Shown: piece after piece, positions 26,768-33,507 of the stretch
How the letters are laid out: every line of letters begins with the position of its first letter
Position numbering within the stretch: position 1 is the stretch's first letter
Source: Paraburkholderia bannensis NBRC 103871
Lineage (GTDB): Bacteria > Pseudomonadota > Gammaproteobacteria > Burkholderiales > Burkholderiaceae
Assembly (NCBI RefSeq): GCF_000685015.1
Contig: NZ_BAYA01000030.1
Span: forward strand, 1 to 64,000
Direction of reading: 5' to 3'
DNA length: 64,000 bases
Notes under the pieces: generated by a model
What the model was told of the DNA's origin: nothing
Database searches by the model: none
What the model saw: the letters and a program-made list of their open reading frames with translations, nothing else
Program-made: the position numbers and the translations under genes

Positions 26768-27454
26768 ATGCTGAACAACTTCGAACTCATCTCGCGGCTC
26801 GTCATCGCGGCGGCGCTGGGCAGCGTCATCGGCTTCGAGCGCGAGCGGCTGTCGTGGGCCGCCGGGCTGCGCACGCACATGCTGGTGTGCGTGGGATCGG
26901 CGCTCATCATGATCGTGTCGGCGTTCGGTTTCGCCGATGTGCTGAGCATGGATCATGTCGTGCTCGACCCGTCACGGATGGCGGCGCAGGTCGTGTCGGG
27001 CATCGGCTTCCTGGGCGCGGGCTCGATCCTGCTGCGCGGCGAGATCGTGCGCGGCCTGACCACGGCGGCGAGTCTCTGGTCGGTGGCGGCGATCGGGCTC
27101 GCGGTGGGCGGCGGGCTTTATACCGCGTCGATCGCGGCGACCGTGATCATCCTCATCATCCTCGCGGGCATCAAGCCGCTGGAGCGCCGCTTCATCACCT
27201 TCCGGCAGCGGCGGCAGATCTCGCTGCTGGTGCAGCGCGGCGCGCTCACGTTCCATTCGCTGCACGACGCGCTGGGCACGTCGAGCCCGCGCGTCAAGCA
27301 GTTCGTGGTGCAGCAGAGCGACGATTCGCCCGAACTCGACGAAGTGATGATCGTGCTGGCGCGCGTGTCGTCGATGGAGTACGACGCGATCTGCACGGCG
27401 CTGCGCAGGCTGGACGCCGTCAAGGAGTTTCGCGAGGACGGCCCGCAGAGCTAA
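26768..27454 (+). CDS. MgtC/SapB-family membrane protein
   Basis: The 228-residue product has four or five membrane segments in residues 8-135, with the family motifs ALGSVIGFERER and GIGFLGAGSILLRGE. A soluble C-terminal domain from about 140 is typical of MgtC-like proteins. MgtC proteins affect survival at low Mg2+ and inhibit F-type ATP synthase in some pathogens; many environmental homologues have no known role. The ATG at 26768 is preceded by AAGGAG at 26752-26757, which decides the start. Confidence 0.92.
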   Translation: MLNNFELISRLVIAAALGSVIGFERERLSWAAGLRTHMLVCVGSALIMIVSAFGFADVLSMDHVVLDPSRMAAQVVSGIGFLGAGSILLRGEIVRGLTTAASLWSVAAIGLAVGGGLYTASIAATVIILIILAGIKPLERRFITFRQRRQISLLVQRGALTFHSLHDALGTSSPRVKQFVVQQSDDSPELDEVMIVLARVSSMEYDAICTALRRLDAVKEFREDGPQS

Positions 27455-27689
27455 GGGGGCCCGCCTGACGCGCGGATCGATGCGTCGATGCGTCATGGAT
27501 ACTTCATATTTTAGGGACGCACACCGGCAACGTTTGCGGCTAAGATGCCTGTCCAGGGCGCGCGGACGGTCGACGGGAATACGGGGTCGACGCACGGGCG
27601 CCCGAAGAGCGATCGCGGCTGTCGCGCTGCGGCCAGGCTAGACCGCCGCGCGACGCGAGTTCATCCGAAGCGAGCCTCATCGTTGACCC

Positions 27690-28742
27690 ATGGCCGATCA
27701 AGCAGACTACGCAGACAACGCAGAGAATGAATCGTCGGAAGCCGGGCGCAGTGCGCGCGGCACGACGTCCCGCCGGCGAGCAGCAGCGCCTGAGACCACC
27801 ACGGGCGTGACGCTGGACACCGCGCCCGCTGAACCTACCCTCGACCTGTTCGGAGACGGCCTCGCGCCTGAGTTCGCTGGCTCGACGCCGGGCGTGAGCC
27901 CGAAAGTCGGTCGCGCGATGGCGTCGCCCGCCGCGCGCCGTGCCGCGCGGCAGAAGACCGCGCCGCTGCCGCAAGAGCCGCTTGCCGATCCCGCCGAGCC
28001 GTTTTTCCATGCTGATCCGGCGCAGGAGCACGTTGCGGTGGCTGATGAACCGGCCGCGCCCGCGGGCGCCGAAGCGCCGGACGCCGCTGAAGTCGTCAAA
28101 GCCGCCGCAGCGGTTGAATCCCCTGAACCCTCGCAGCCCACCGAGCCTGCCGAACCGTCCACTGCAAGCGCGTTTTCCTACGCGCCGACTAGCGCGAGCG
28201 GCAATCCGGCGCATCTGAGTTCGGTGGTGCACGCGTCGGACTTCGAGTCGGCCGTGCACGGCCCGGTTCATGCGCAAGCCGACAAGGCGGCCTCGTCCGA
28301 CCTGGCCGACGCGCTGGCGGTGCAGGCGCGCAGAACGAAGTGGATGCTGACGGCGGCGGTCGCCGCCCTCGTCGTCACGACGGGTGTGGCGGTGGTGGAG
28401 ACCACCATGCTGGCCAACTTCTCGTCGGACGCCCAGGCGCAGCAGCAACGTATCGAAGTGCTGCTGCAAAACCAGCAGGCCGCGCTCGACAAGCTGACGG
28501 CGCGGCTGGATGCGCCGCCCGTTACGCCGGCCGCGGTCGTCGCGCCCGCAGTGGCCGCGCCGGTTGCTCCCGCCGCAGCCCGCGCGCAATCGGCATCGGC
28601 AACCTCGCGCCACGCCGCACGCGTGGCCAAGGCCAAAGCCGCCGCCGACAAAGCCGAGAAAGCCGACAAAGAGAAAGCCGCCTCGCACGCTGCCGCCAGG
28701 GCGCATGCCCAATCGAGCACGCGTCAGACGACCAAAAACTGA
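27690..28742 (+). CDS. Pro/Ala-rich single-pass membrane protein, hypothetical
   Basis: The 350-residue product has a disordered, acidic, Pro/Ala/Glu-rich N-terminal region (1-215). One transmembrane helix lies at about 218-242 (WMLTAAVAALVVTTGVAVVE), followed by a short coiled coil (QAQQQRIEVLLQNQQAALDK). The Ala/Lys-rich C-terminal tail reads AKAAADKAEKADKEKAA. No catalytic domain is seen. The layout suggests a cytoplasmic N-terminus and a periplasmic basic tail, but orientation is inferred. Third-position GC is high throughout, supporting real coding. The start ATG at 27690 lacks an obvious ribosome-binding site. Confidence 0.72.
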   Translation: MADQADYADNAENESSEAGRSARGTTSRRRAAAPETTTGVTLDTAPAEPTLDLFGDGLAPEFAGSTPGVSPKVGRAMASPAARRAARQKTAPLPQEPLADPAEPFFHADPAQEHVAVADEPAAPAGAEAPDAAEVVKAAAAVESPEPSQPTEPAEPSTASAFSYAPTSASGNPAHLSSVVHASDFESAVHGPVHAQADKAASSDLADALAVQARRTKWMLTAAVAALVVTTGVAVVETTMLANFSSDAQAQQQRIEVLLQNQQAALDKLTARLDAPPVTPAAVVAPAVAAPVAPAAARAQSASATSRHAARVAKAKAAADKAEKADKEKAASHAAARAHAQSSTRQTTKN

Positions 28743-28783
28743 TCGTCGCGGTTCGATTTCGACCCCTAAATAGAAGGAAACTT

Positions 28784-28930
28784 ATGTGTTGCCTCAGCGC
28801 AACGCGTAGGTCTCCTGCGCAGGCCTCCTATTTACGGGCTGCGACGTCCCGCCGCGCTTTTTTTGTTGCACTGCACTGGCATTGGCTCAGGGAAAACCCT
28901 ATAATGCTTTCAGTCAGGGAAAACCCTTAA
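28784..28930 (+). CDS. Possible 48-residue small ORF / leader peptide
   Basis: ATG at 28784 has an AGAAGGAAA ribosome-binding site six bases upstream and opens a 48-codon frame (MCCLSATRRSPAQASYLRAA...). It ends at TAA 28928-28930, 23 bp before the next small gene. It contains the segment RAATSRRAFFV, which I recall from short phage-associated Ash/Icd-like ORFs. That is memory, not a search. The frame runs through both copies of the GGGAAAACCC motif, encoding RENP twice. Alternatives are a leader or non-coding regulatory RNA that happens to be open. Confidence 0.3.
   Translation: MCCLSATRRSPAQASYLRAATSRRAFFVALHWHWLRENPIMLSVRENP
28887..28927 (+). promoter_or_regulatory. Duplicated TCAGGGAAAACCCT motif flanking a TATAAT box
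   Basis: The 14-mer TCAGGGAAAACCCT occurs at 28887-28900 and again at 28914-28927. Each copy contains the inverted repeat AGGG-N4-CCCT. A perfect TATAAT lies at 28900-28905, at the end of the first copy. Centre-to-centre spacing is 27 bp. The placement upstream of a small gene with a good ribosome-binding site suggests a promoter with a two-site operator. No good -35 is found at 17 bp (TGGCAT), which would fit an activated promoter. Confidence 0.5.
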
Positions 28931-28953
28931 CTTCCGCCTAACCAGGAGTCATC

Positions 28954-29109
28954 ATGAGCTTCATCCTCGCACTGCTCCAGAAGGTGGACGACTTTTTCGC
29001 GTCGCCCTACCTGCCGATGGATGCCGATTATTCGTACGCTGCGCGTAGCCGCGAAGCCGAACGCATCCGCCGCTCGCACTACGCGCCGTTCGGCCTGCCG
29101 CGCGACTAA
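28954..29109 (+). CDS. Small conserved-looking protein (51 aa), unknown function
   Basis: ATG at 28954 is preceded by CAGGAGTCATC, an excellent ribosome-binding site. The 51-residue product begins with an amphipathic helix (MSFILALLQKVDDFF). An acidic/Tyr middle (PMDADYSYAARSREAERIRR) follows, ending HYAPFGLPRD. Its codon use is like that of genuine genes of the region. It has no signal peptide, and the N-terminal helix could associate with the membrane. The gene has its own TATAAT-containing upstream region and a terminator hairpin 84 bp downstream, so it forms a single-gene unit. I do not recognise the family. Confidence 0.7.
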   Translation: MSFILALLQKVDDFFASPYLPMDADYSYAARSREAERIRRSHYAPFGLPRD

Positions 29110-29192
29110 GCTGTTCACCGCTGGGAAAGATCTGACCGCAATCGGAGCGACTGCACTACACCGCCCATCTGCTGGTTGATTGAAACGCAGCG

Positions 29193-29228
29193 AACAAAGC
29201 CGGTTCTTGTGAAAGAGCCGGCTTTGTT
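29193..29228. terminator. Hairpin terminator after the small gene
   Basis: A 16-bp stem (AACAAAGCCGGTTCTT paired with AAGAGCCGGCTTTGTT, one G-T pair) surrounds a GTGA loop. The stem ends are AT-rich, so either strand can provide a U-rich 3' side. It lies between the small gene and the convergent WcaI-type gene. Confidence 0.75.
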
Positions 29229-29260
29229 GCGTCTGGAGCTGGAAAAAGGGCGGGAGGCGA

Positions 29261-30565
29261 TCAGCCGGGCCGCTTTGCGTCGCGCACGTGTTCCAGCGCG
29301 GGCGTGCTTTCCGCCTCGGCGCGCGCAATGGCCGGTTCCTTACGCGCGGCCCGTGCCGTGCGCAGATGCGCCTCGAAATCCTCCAGCACCGCATCGCGCG
29401 AGAGCGACGCCACCGCGAACGCCCGGCCCGCGCGGCCATACTCCGCGCGGCGCACCGGATCGTCGGCCAGGGTGCGGATCGCCTGGGCGAGACTGGGGGC
29501 GTCGCCGGGTGGCACCACCATGCCGCGCGGCGCGACCACGTCGTGCAGTTCAGTGCCGGGGCTGGCCATCGCGATCACCGCGCGCCCGCTTGCGAACATG
29601 CCGGTGAGCTTGGAGGGCATGACCAGATCGGCGGCATCGGCGCGTTGCGGCAGGACGTGGATGTCCGCCAGATTGAGCAGCTCGTTCAGTTCCTCGACGG
29701 GGCGCAGGTCGATTACGCGGCAATTCGGCAACTGGCCGCATGCTGCTTCGATAGCCGCCCGCGCCGGGCCGCTGCCGCAGAACACGAACGCCAGGTCGGG
29801 CTGATCCTTGAGCGCGAGCGTGGCGTCGGTCAGGACGTCGAGGCCCTGCTTCATACCCATGTTCCCCGAATAGAGCACGACCACCGCATCGGGCGCGAGG
29901 CCCAGCGTTGCCTTCAGGCGGCTCGTGCGCTCCAGCGGAAACACCGCGTCCGTGCTGGCCCAATTGGGAAAGCGCACGAGTTGCGCGGCGCGCACGCCCT
30001 TGTCGGCGGCGCGTTCGAGCATCTTGCCGGAGATCGTCGAAACGCTGTCGAAGCGCTTGAGCAGCGTGCGCTCGACGGCAAGCGCCGTGCGCTTGAGCCA
30101 CGAGCCGCGCAGGATGTCGAGCTTGAACGCGGCATCTACTTCGAAATCCTGAATATGCAGCCACGCGTGCGCGCCGCACAGCCGCGCTGCGAGCCAGCCG
30201 ATGGGCGCATTGAGCAGGCTGGGCGCGACGCAGAACACCACGTCGGGACGCCAGAGCGCGAAACGCAGCATCAGTGGCAGGCTGGACAGCGCGAAGCTCG
30301 CGAGATGTACGAGACGGCCCTTGCCGCGCGGCTTCGACGGCACCCACAACGGGGCGCGCGAAACACGTACGCCATCGCGCGTCTCGCTGGCATAGCGGTT
30401 CGCGGTGTACGGCTTCGCGACGCGCCACTCGGGGTAGTAGGGCGGCGCCGTCACCACGCGCACTTCGTGGCCGCGTGCGGCGAGCCATGCCGCCATTTCG
30501 CCGGTGTACTTGCCGATCCCGGTCATTTCCGGTGCGTAGTTGATGCCGTAGATCAGGATTTTCAC
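29261..30565 (-). CDS. wcaI: WcaI-type glycosyltransferase (GT4), exopolysaccharide assembly
   Basis: The 434-residue GT-B glycosyltransferase starts MKILIYGINYAPEMTGIGKY, the characteristic WcaI N-terminus, with GHEVRVVTAPPYYPEW shortly after. The donor-binding half carries VVLYSGNMGMKQGLDVL and a PSKLTGMFASGRAVIA motif. WcaI adds a sugar (fucose in colanic acid) to the lipid-linked repeat unit at the cytoplasmic face. It is encoded on the opposite strand from the main polysaccharide operon and separated from it by the 2OG-like and AraC-like genes, but the family match places it in the same system. Confidence 0.87.
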   Translation of the reverse strand: MKILIYGINYAPEMTGIGKYTGEMAAWLAARGHEVRVVTAPPYYPEWRVAKPYTANRYASETRDGVRVSRAPLWVPSKPRGKGRLVHLASFALSSLPLMLRFALWRPDVVFCVAPSLLNAPIGWLAARLCGAHAWLHIQDFEVDAAFKLDILRGSWLKRTALAVERTLLKRFDSVSTISGKMLERAADKGVRAAQLVRFPNWASTDAVFPLERTSRLKATLGLAPDAVVVLYSGNMGMKQGLDVLTDATLALKDQPDLAFVFCGSGPARAAIEAACGQLPNCRVIDLRPVEELNELLNLADIHVLPQRADAADLVMPSKLTGMFASGRAVIAMASPGTELHDVVAPRGMVVPPGDAPSLAQAIRTLADDPVRRAEYGRAGRAFAVASLSRDAVLEDFEAHLRTARAARKEPAIARAEAESTPALEHVRDAKRPG

Positions 30566-30710
30566 TGGGCCTCCGCGCGCGCTGTGGGACTTGCCTGAAC
30601 ATCGCTCATGAGTGGCCGATTATGGGGCGGCAAAATGCGCTCGCGCCCGCCACGATCTCGCGGCGATCCGACAATCGCCCCAAGCCCGTCGCGACCTCGC
30701 AAAATATCGA

Positions 30711-31454
30711 TCAGGAGTACCCAGCAAGCCGGTCGCGGAAATGGCGCACGGCGCGCACCATCGTGCGCAGCCTGGCTTCGAGTCCTGCGTCGTAATGGTG
30801 GATGATGAGCGAGCGGCGCTCGCCATCGGCGACATGCAGGTTGTGATGAAGCGTGACGAAGCCATTGAACACATAGGCGTTGCCAGGCTCGCAACGGATG
30901 CGCCGGCAATGACGCATGCCGAAGCCGCTATTGACGATCGCGCGCCGCAGCCCGAAGGGCAGGCCATGTTCGAAGAAAAGCCACGTCTTGCTAAATAGAT
31001 GCATGAGCGGCGCGAGCGGCTCGTTGCGGCGCACGTGCACGATCAGGTCGCCGTTCTGCTCGCCGTCCGGTGCGCGCTGCAAGGGGATCAGCACCGTGAG
31101 CACATGCGAATCGAAATGGCGCAGGTAGCTTTGCGCGGCCATGTGCGGCCCGACGCAACGCAGCACATGAACAGGCGCATCGGTGGCCTCGCGCGCCAGC
31201 GTCTGCCCGACCCAGAGCCTCGCCGCCGCGCAGACCTGCGCTTCCATCGCGCTGAAGGCGTCGTGCAGGCGCAAGGCATCGGCGAACTGGCGCGCCGTGG
31301 CCGACGCCCGGCGGCCGTCGGGCGGCTGCCATTCGTGGCGCGCGGCCTCGATGGCTGCATTGATGCTTGCGAGCAGTTCCGTTGGCACCACGCCGACGAA
31401 TTCCCTCACGAACTCGCCGATGAGGCCGTTCTCAGTCGTCACCCCTGTGTCCAT
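30711..31454 (-). CDS. Hypothetical protein with 2-oxoglutarate/Fe(II)-oxygenase-like pattern
   Basis: The 247-residue product has no named family I am sure of. Residues in order suggest a double-stranded beta-helix oxygenase. They are an HxD-like HFDSHVLTVLIPL, a GDLIVHVRRNEPL strand, then NAYVFNGFVTLHHNLHV with a candidate distal His and ERRSLIIHHYD with a candidate 2-oxoglutarate-binding Arg. The start ATG at 31454 (MDTGVTTENGLIGEFV) is preferred; the open frame extends 41 residues further with no sign of function. It lies between the wcaI-type gene and the regulator gene, so a role in modifying the polysaccharide or a lipid is possible but not shown. Confidence 0.65.
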   Translation of the reverse strand: MDTGVTTENGLIGEFVREFVGVVPTELLASINAAIEAARHEWQPPDGRRASATARQFADALRLHDAFSAMEAQVCAAARLWVGQTLAREATDAPVHVLRCVGPHMAAQSYLRHFDSHVLTVLIPLQRAPDGEQNGDLIVHVRRNEPLAPLMHLFSKTWLFFEHGLPFGLRRAIVNSGFGMRHCRRIRCEPGNAYVFNGFVTLHHNLHVADGERRSLIIHHYDAGLEARLRTMVRAVRHFRDRLAGYS

Positions 31455-31707
31455 GGCCTGGCCTTTTTGTCTGTTCACCGATCGCGTGCCGCAAGACATG
31501 GCCGCCATTAACTCGCGGCGGCCGGCTTCAAAGCTTTCGGCCCACGTTACTACGGGCCCGCAGGGTGCCGACGCCAAGTTTTCGGCTTAATCGGCCATCC
31601 AGGGGTTCACGAGCGGTAAATGCGTCCGGCGTTTTTTTGCCATGCACCATACAAAAGCAATTTTTCCCGTGGTTTTTTGACACGTTATTCGTGCGGGAAG
31701 AAAAAGT

Positions 31708-31726
31708 ACGGGAAAACCCGTTTTTT
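31708..31726 (+). terminator. Compact terminator-like hairpin with GGGAAAACCC core
   Basis: ACGGG-AAAA-CCCGT is followed by a T-run (TTTTTATTT). The five-base stem is short for a terminator. The core GGGAAAACCC is the same decamer found twice near 28.9 kb, so a protein-binding site is an alternative reading. Confidence 0.35.
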
Positions 31727-31775
31727 ATTTCTGATTGATAACGTCATTCCTCGGATGATTTTGTGTGCATCTGAC

Positions 31776-32024
31776 TCAGAGTGGAATGATTAATGCTTGG
31801 CGCCATATTGACGTATTCATTCGACAGGACATATAGAAGCGATGGATTAAATCAGACAAATAAAATACGTGGCTGGATACGTCATGACTCACCTCGTACC
31901 GGTCATAAAGCACTGATAAATAGTCATTTACAGCATGTTGCGCTGCAGCGTCCCAGCGAGCAGCAATGGCGCTCGCGTCGTGCCGGCGTTCCTGCGCCAG
32001 CCAGTTTTTATCGAATGACTTCAC
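31776..32024 (-). CDS. Weak small ORF in AT-rich region
   Basis: GTG at 32024 opens an 82-codon leftward frame (MKSFDKNWLAQERRHDASAI...) with a fairly protein-like composition, including NDYLSVLYDRYEVSHDV. No ribosome-binding site is visible, and the region is AT-rich, where frames of this length occur less by chance than in the GC-rich flanks. No family is recognised. It may be an old or horizontally acquired gene fragment, or noise. Confidence 0.2.
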   Translation of the reverse strand: MKSFDKNWLAQERRHDASAIAARWDAAAQHAVNDYLSVLYDRYEVSHDVSSHVFYLSDLIHRFYMSCRMNTSIWRQALIIPL

Positions 32025-32243
32025 GCTTATTTAGCAGCGGAATGCGTGCAGCACTCGTCATATCAATGTGCGATGGCCCACATAAATATACAGTTTATTG
32101 ATCCGCCAACACCTCGCCATAATCGGTCACGTCACGCGCAATGCATTTCGGCAAGCTATGATGCACTGCACACGGAACAATAAAATCGCATCGCGGAATG
32201 CGAAACAAGGGAGCCAGCGGACCGTCCACAGTGGGGATCAGTC

Positions 32244-33275
32244 ATGGCATACGTCGTTATAGATGATCGAGGTTCGGCCGCGTCGCTGTCGGCCAGAAAC
32301 ACCGCGACGCGAGTCACCCGGGAAAGCGTTACTCGGCAAATCGGGATTGTGCTGTTTGAAGGTTTTTCCCTGCTTGGCGCGGGGATGGTGGCAGAGGTGT
32401 TCCAGCTGGCCAACGATATTGCAATGTCGGAAGGCGCAAGGTCATTGCCGTATCGCGTCTGGCTGCTCTCGGTAGAGGGGGGCGCCGTGGCCTGTTCGTC
32501 GTCGCTCAGGCTGGCGACATCCGCGATCGACGAAGTGGGCGATTCGTGCATCCGCGGTTTCGACGCGCTGTTCATTGGCGGTGGCCGGGCAGTGGCCAAT
32601 GCATTGGGCGATGCACGCCTGAAGGCATGGCTGCATCGCGTGGTGCCGGCGAGCGATGAAGTGCGCGCGATCGGCGAAGGCCATCAGTTGCTGAAGGCAG
32701 CCGGGCTCGAATCCGGGCAGGGCGGCGCACCGTTCGGCCAGCGCGTGCGTCTTGCGGGCGCGGAAGAAGACGCGGCCGCCGACGACCATCATGAGGCGCT
32801 GCGCGCGGCACTCGTGCTGATCCGCCGCGACATGGGCGCCGACGCTGCGCGCAAGGTGGGCGAGCGCGCGTTGCCGAGTCTTTCCACGCGGCTATCGGCG
32901 TTGTTTGCCGATGCCTCGCGGCCGACTTCGGGCGACAAGGTGTGGGCGTCCGCGCGCTGGCTGCAGGAAAACTGCGAACGCGCGATCTCGGTGGCGGACG
33001 CAGCCCAGGCCTTCGCGATGAGCGAGCGCAATTTCCTGCGGCGTTTCAAGGACGTGCTTGGCATGACGCCCTCGGACTATCTGTTGCAGGTGCGGCTCGA
33101 ATTGACGTGCCAGTTGCTCGTCAACACCGATCTGCCGGTGGACAAGGTCGCGCGTCGCAGCGGCATGCGCGACGGAGACCGTCTCTCCAAGGTCTTCCGC
33201 AGCCGGCTGGGCGTGTCGCCCACCGAATATCGCAGCCGCCATCGCGTTCGGGTGGACGACACGATTGGCCAATGA
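32244..33275 (+). CDS. AraC-family regulator with GATase1-like (DJ-1/PfpI) domain
   Basis: The 343-residue product has an N-terminal DJ-1/PfpI-like domain at about 32-190 (QIGIVLFEGFSLLGAGMVAEV; FDALFIGGGRAV) and an AraC HTH pair at about 235-330 (ISVADAAQAFAMSERNFLRR; LTCQLLVNTDLPVDKVARRS). The nucleophile-elbow Cys of true amidotransferases is not evident, as usual in these regulators, so the domain probably senses a ligand. It lies directly upstream of manC and the polysaccharide operon in the same orientation and is the obvious candidate regulator. The start ATG at 32244 follows GTGGGGATCAGTC. Confidence 0.9.
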   Translation: MAYVVIDDRGSAASLSARNTATRVTRESVTRQIGIVLFEGFSLLGAGMVAEVFQLANDIAMSEGARSLPYRVWLLSVEGGAVACSSSLRLATSAIDEVGDSCIRGFDALFIGGGRAVANALGDARLKAWLHRVVPASDEVRAIGEGHQLLKAAGLESGQGGAPFGQRVRLAGAEEDAAADDHHEALRAALVLIRRDMGADAARKVGERALPSLSTRLSALFADASRPTSGDKVWASARWLQENCERAISVADAAQAFAMSERNFLRRFKDVLGMTPSDYLLQVRLELTCQLLVNTDLPVDKVARRSGMRDGDRLSKVFRSRLGVSPTEYRSRHRVRVDDTIGQ

Positions 33276-33507
33276 GAAGGCCAATAAGCGCCCGATACGC
33301 GCCCGATAAGCGCCTATTAAGCGCCGCTCTGGCGAACTCATCCATATAGCGCGGTTCCGCGCTAACGGTACGTCCCGCACGGCTCGACGCCGTGCGGGAC
33401 GAAGACAGCACACGCATTCCACTTCGACGACGGGCGAAGCGCTCGCGCGCAGGCGCAGCGTTGCCCCGGCGGTTTCAACTCGCTATACATAATAGGAGTA
33501 CGAAGCG
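33276..33507 (+). promoter_or_regulatory. Upstream region of the polysaccharide operon: tandem repeats and two palindromes
   Basis: Three structures precede manC. The first is four imperfect 11-bp units, AAGCGCCCGAT-like, at 33287-33330. The second is a palindrome, AGCGCGG-TT-CCGCGCT, at 33349-33364. The third is a 13-bp hairpin, CGTCCCGCACGGC paired with GCCGTGCGGGACG, at 33371-33401. The hairpin has no T-run, so it is not a standard terminator and may sit in the mRNA leader. The tandem units resemble activator-binding iterons, and the AraC-type regulator encoded just upstream could bind here. No JUMPstart/ops sequence was found. Confidence 0.45.

Larger units (their letters stand above)
31455..32243. 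other. Long AT-richer intergenic region before the polysaccharide regulator
   Basis: About 790 bp without a confident gene lies between the divergent 2OG-like and AraC-like genes. From about 31620 to 32110 the DNA is clearly AT-richer than the rest of the window. It holds a hairpin with T-run at 31708-31726 (ACGGG-AAAA-CCCGT-TTTTT), a larger imperfect inverted repeat at about 31661-31705 (TTTTTCCCG ... CGGGAAGAAAAA) and a weak leftward ORF at 31776-32024. This looks like a regulatory or silenced region controlling the polysaccharide locus. Confidence 0.5.
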
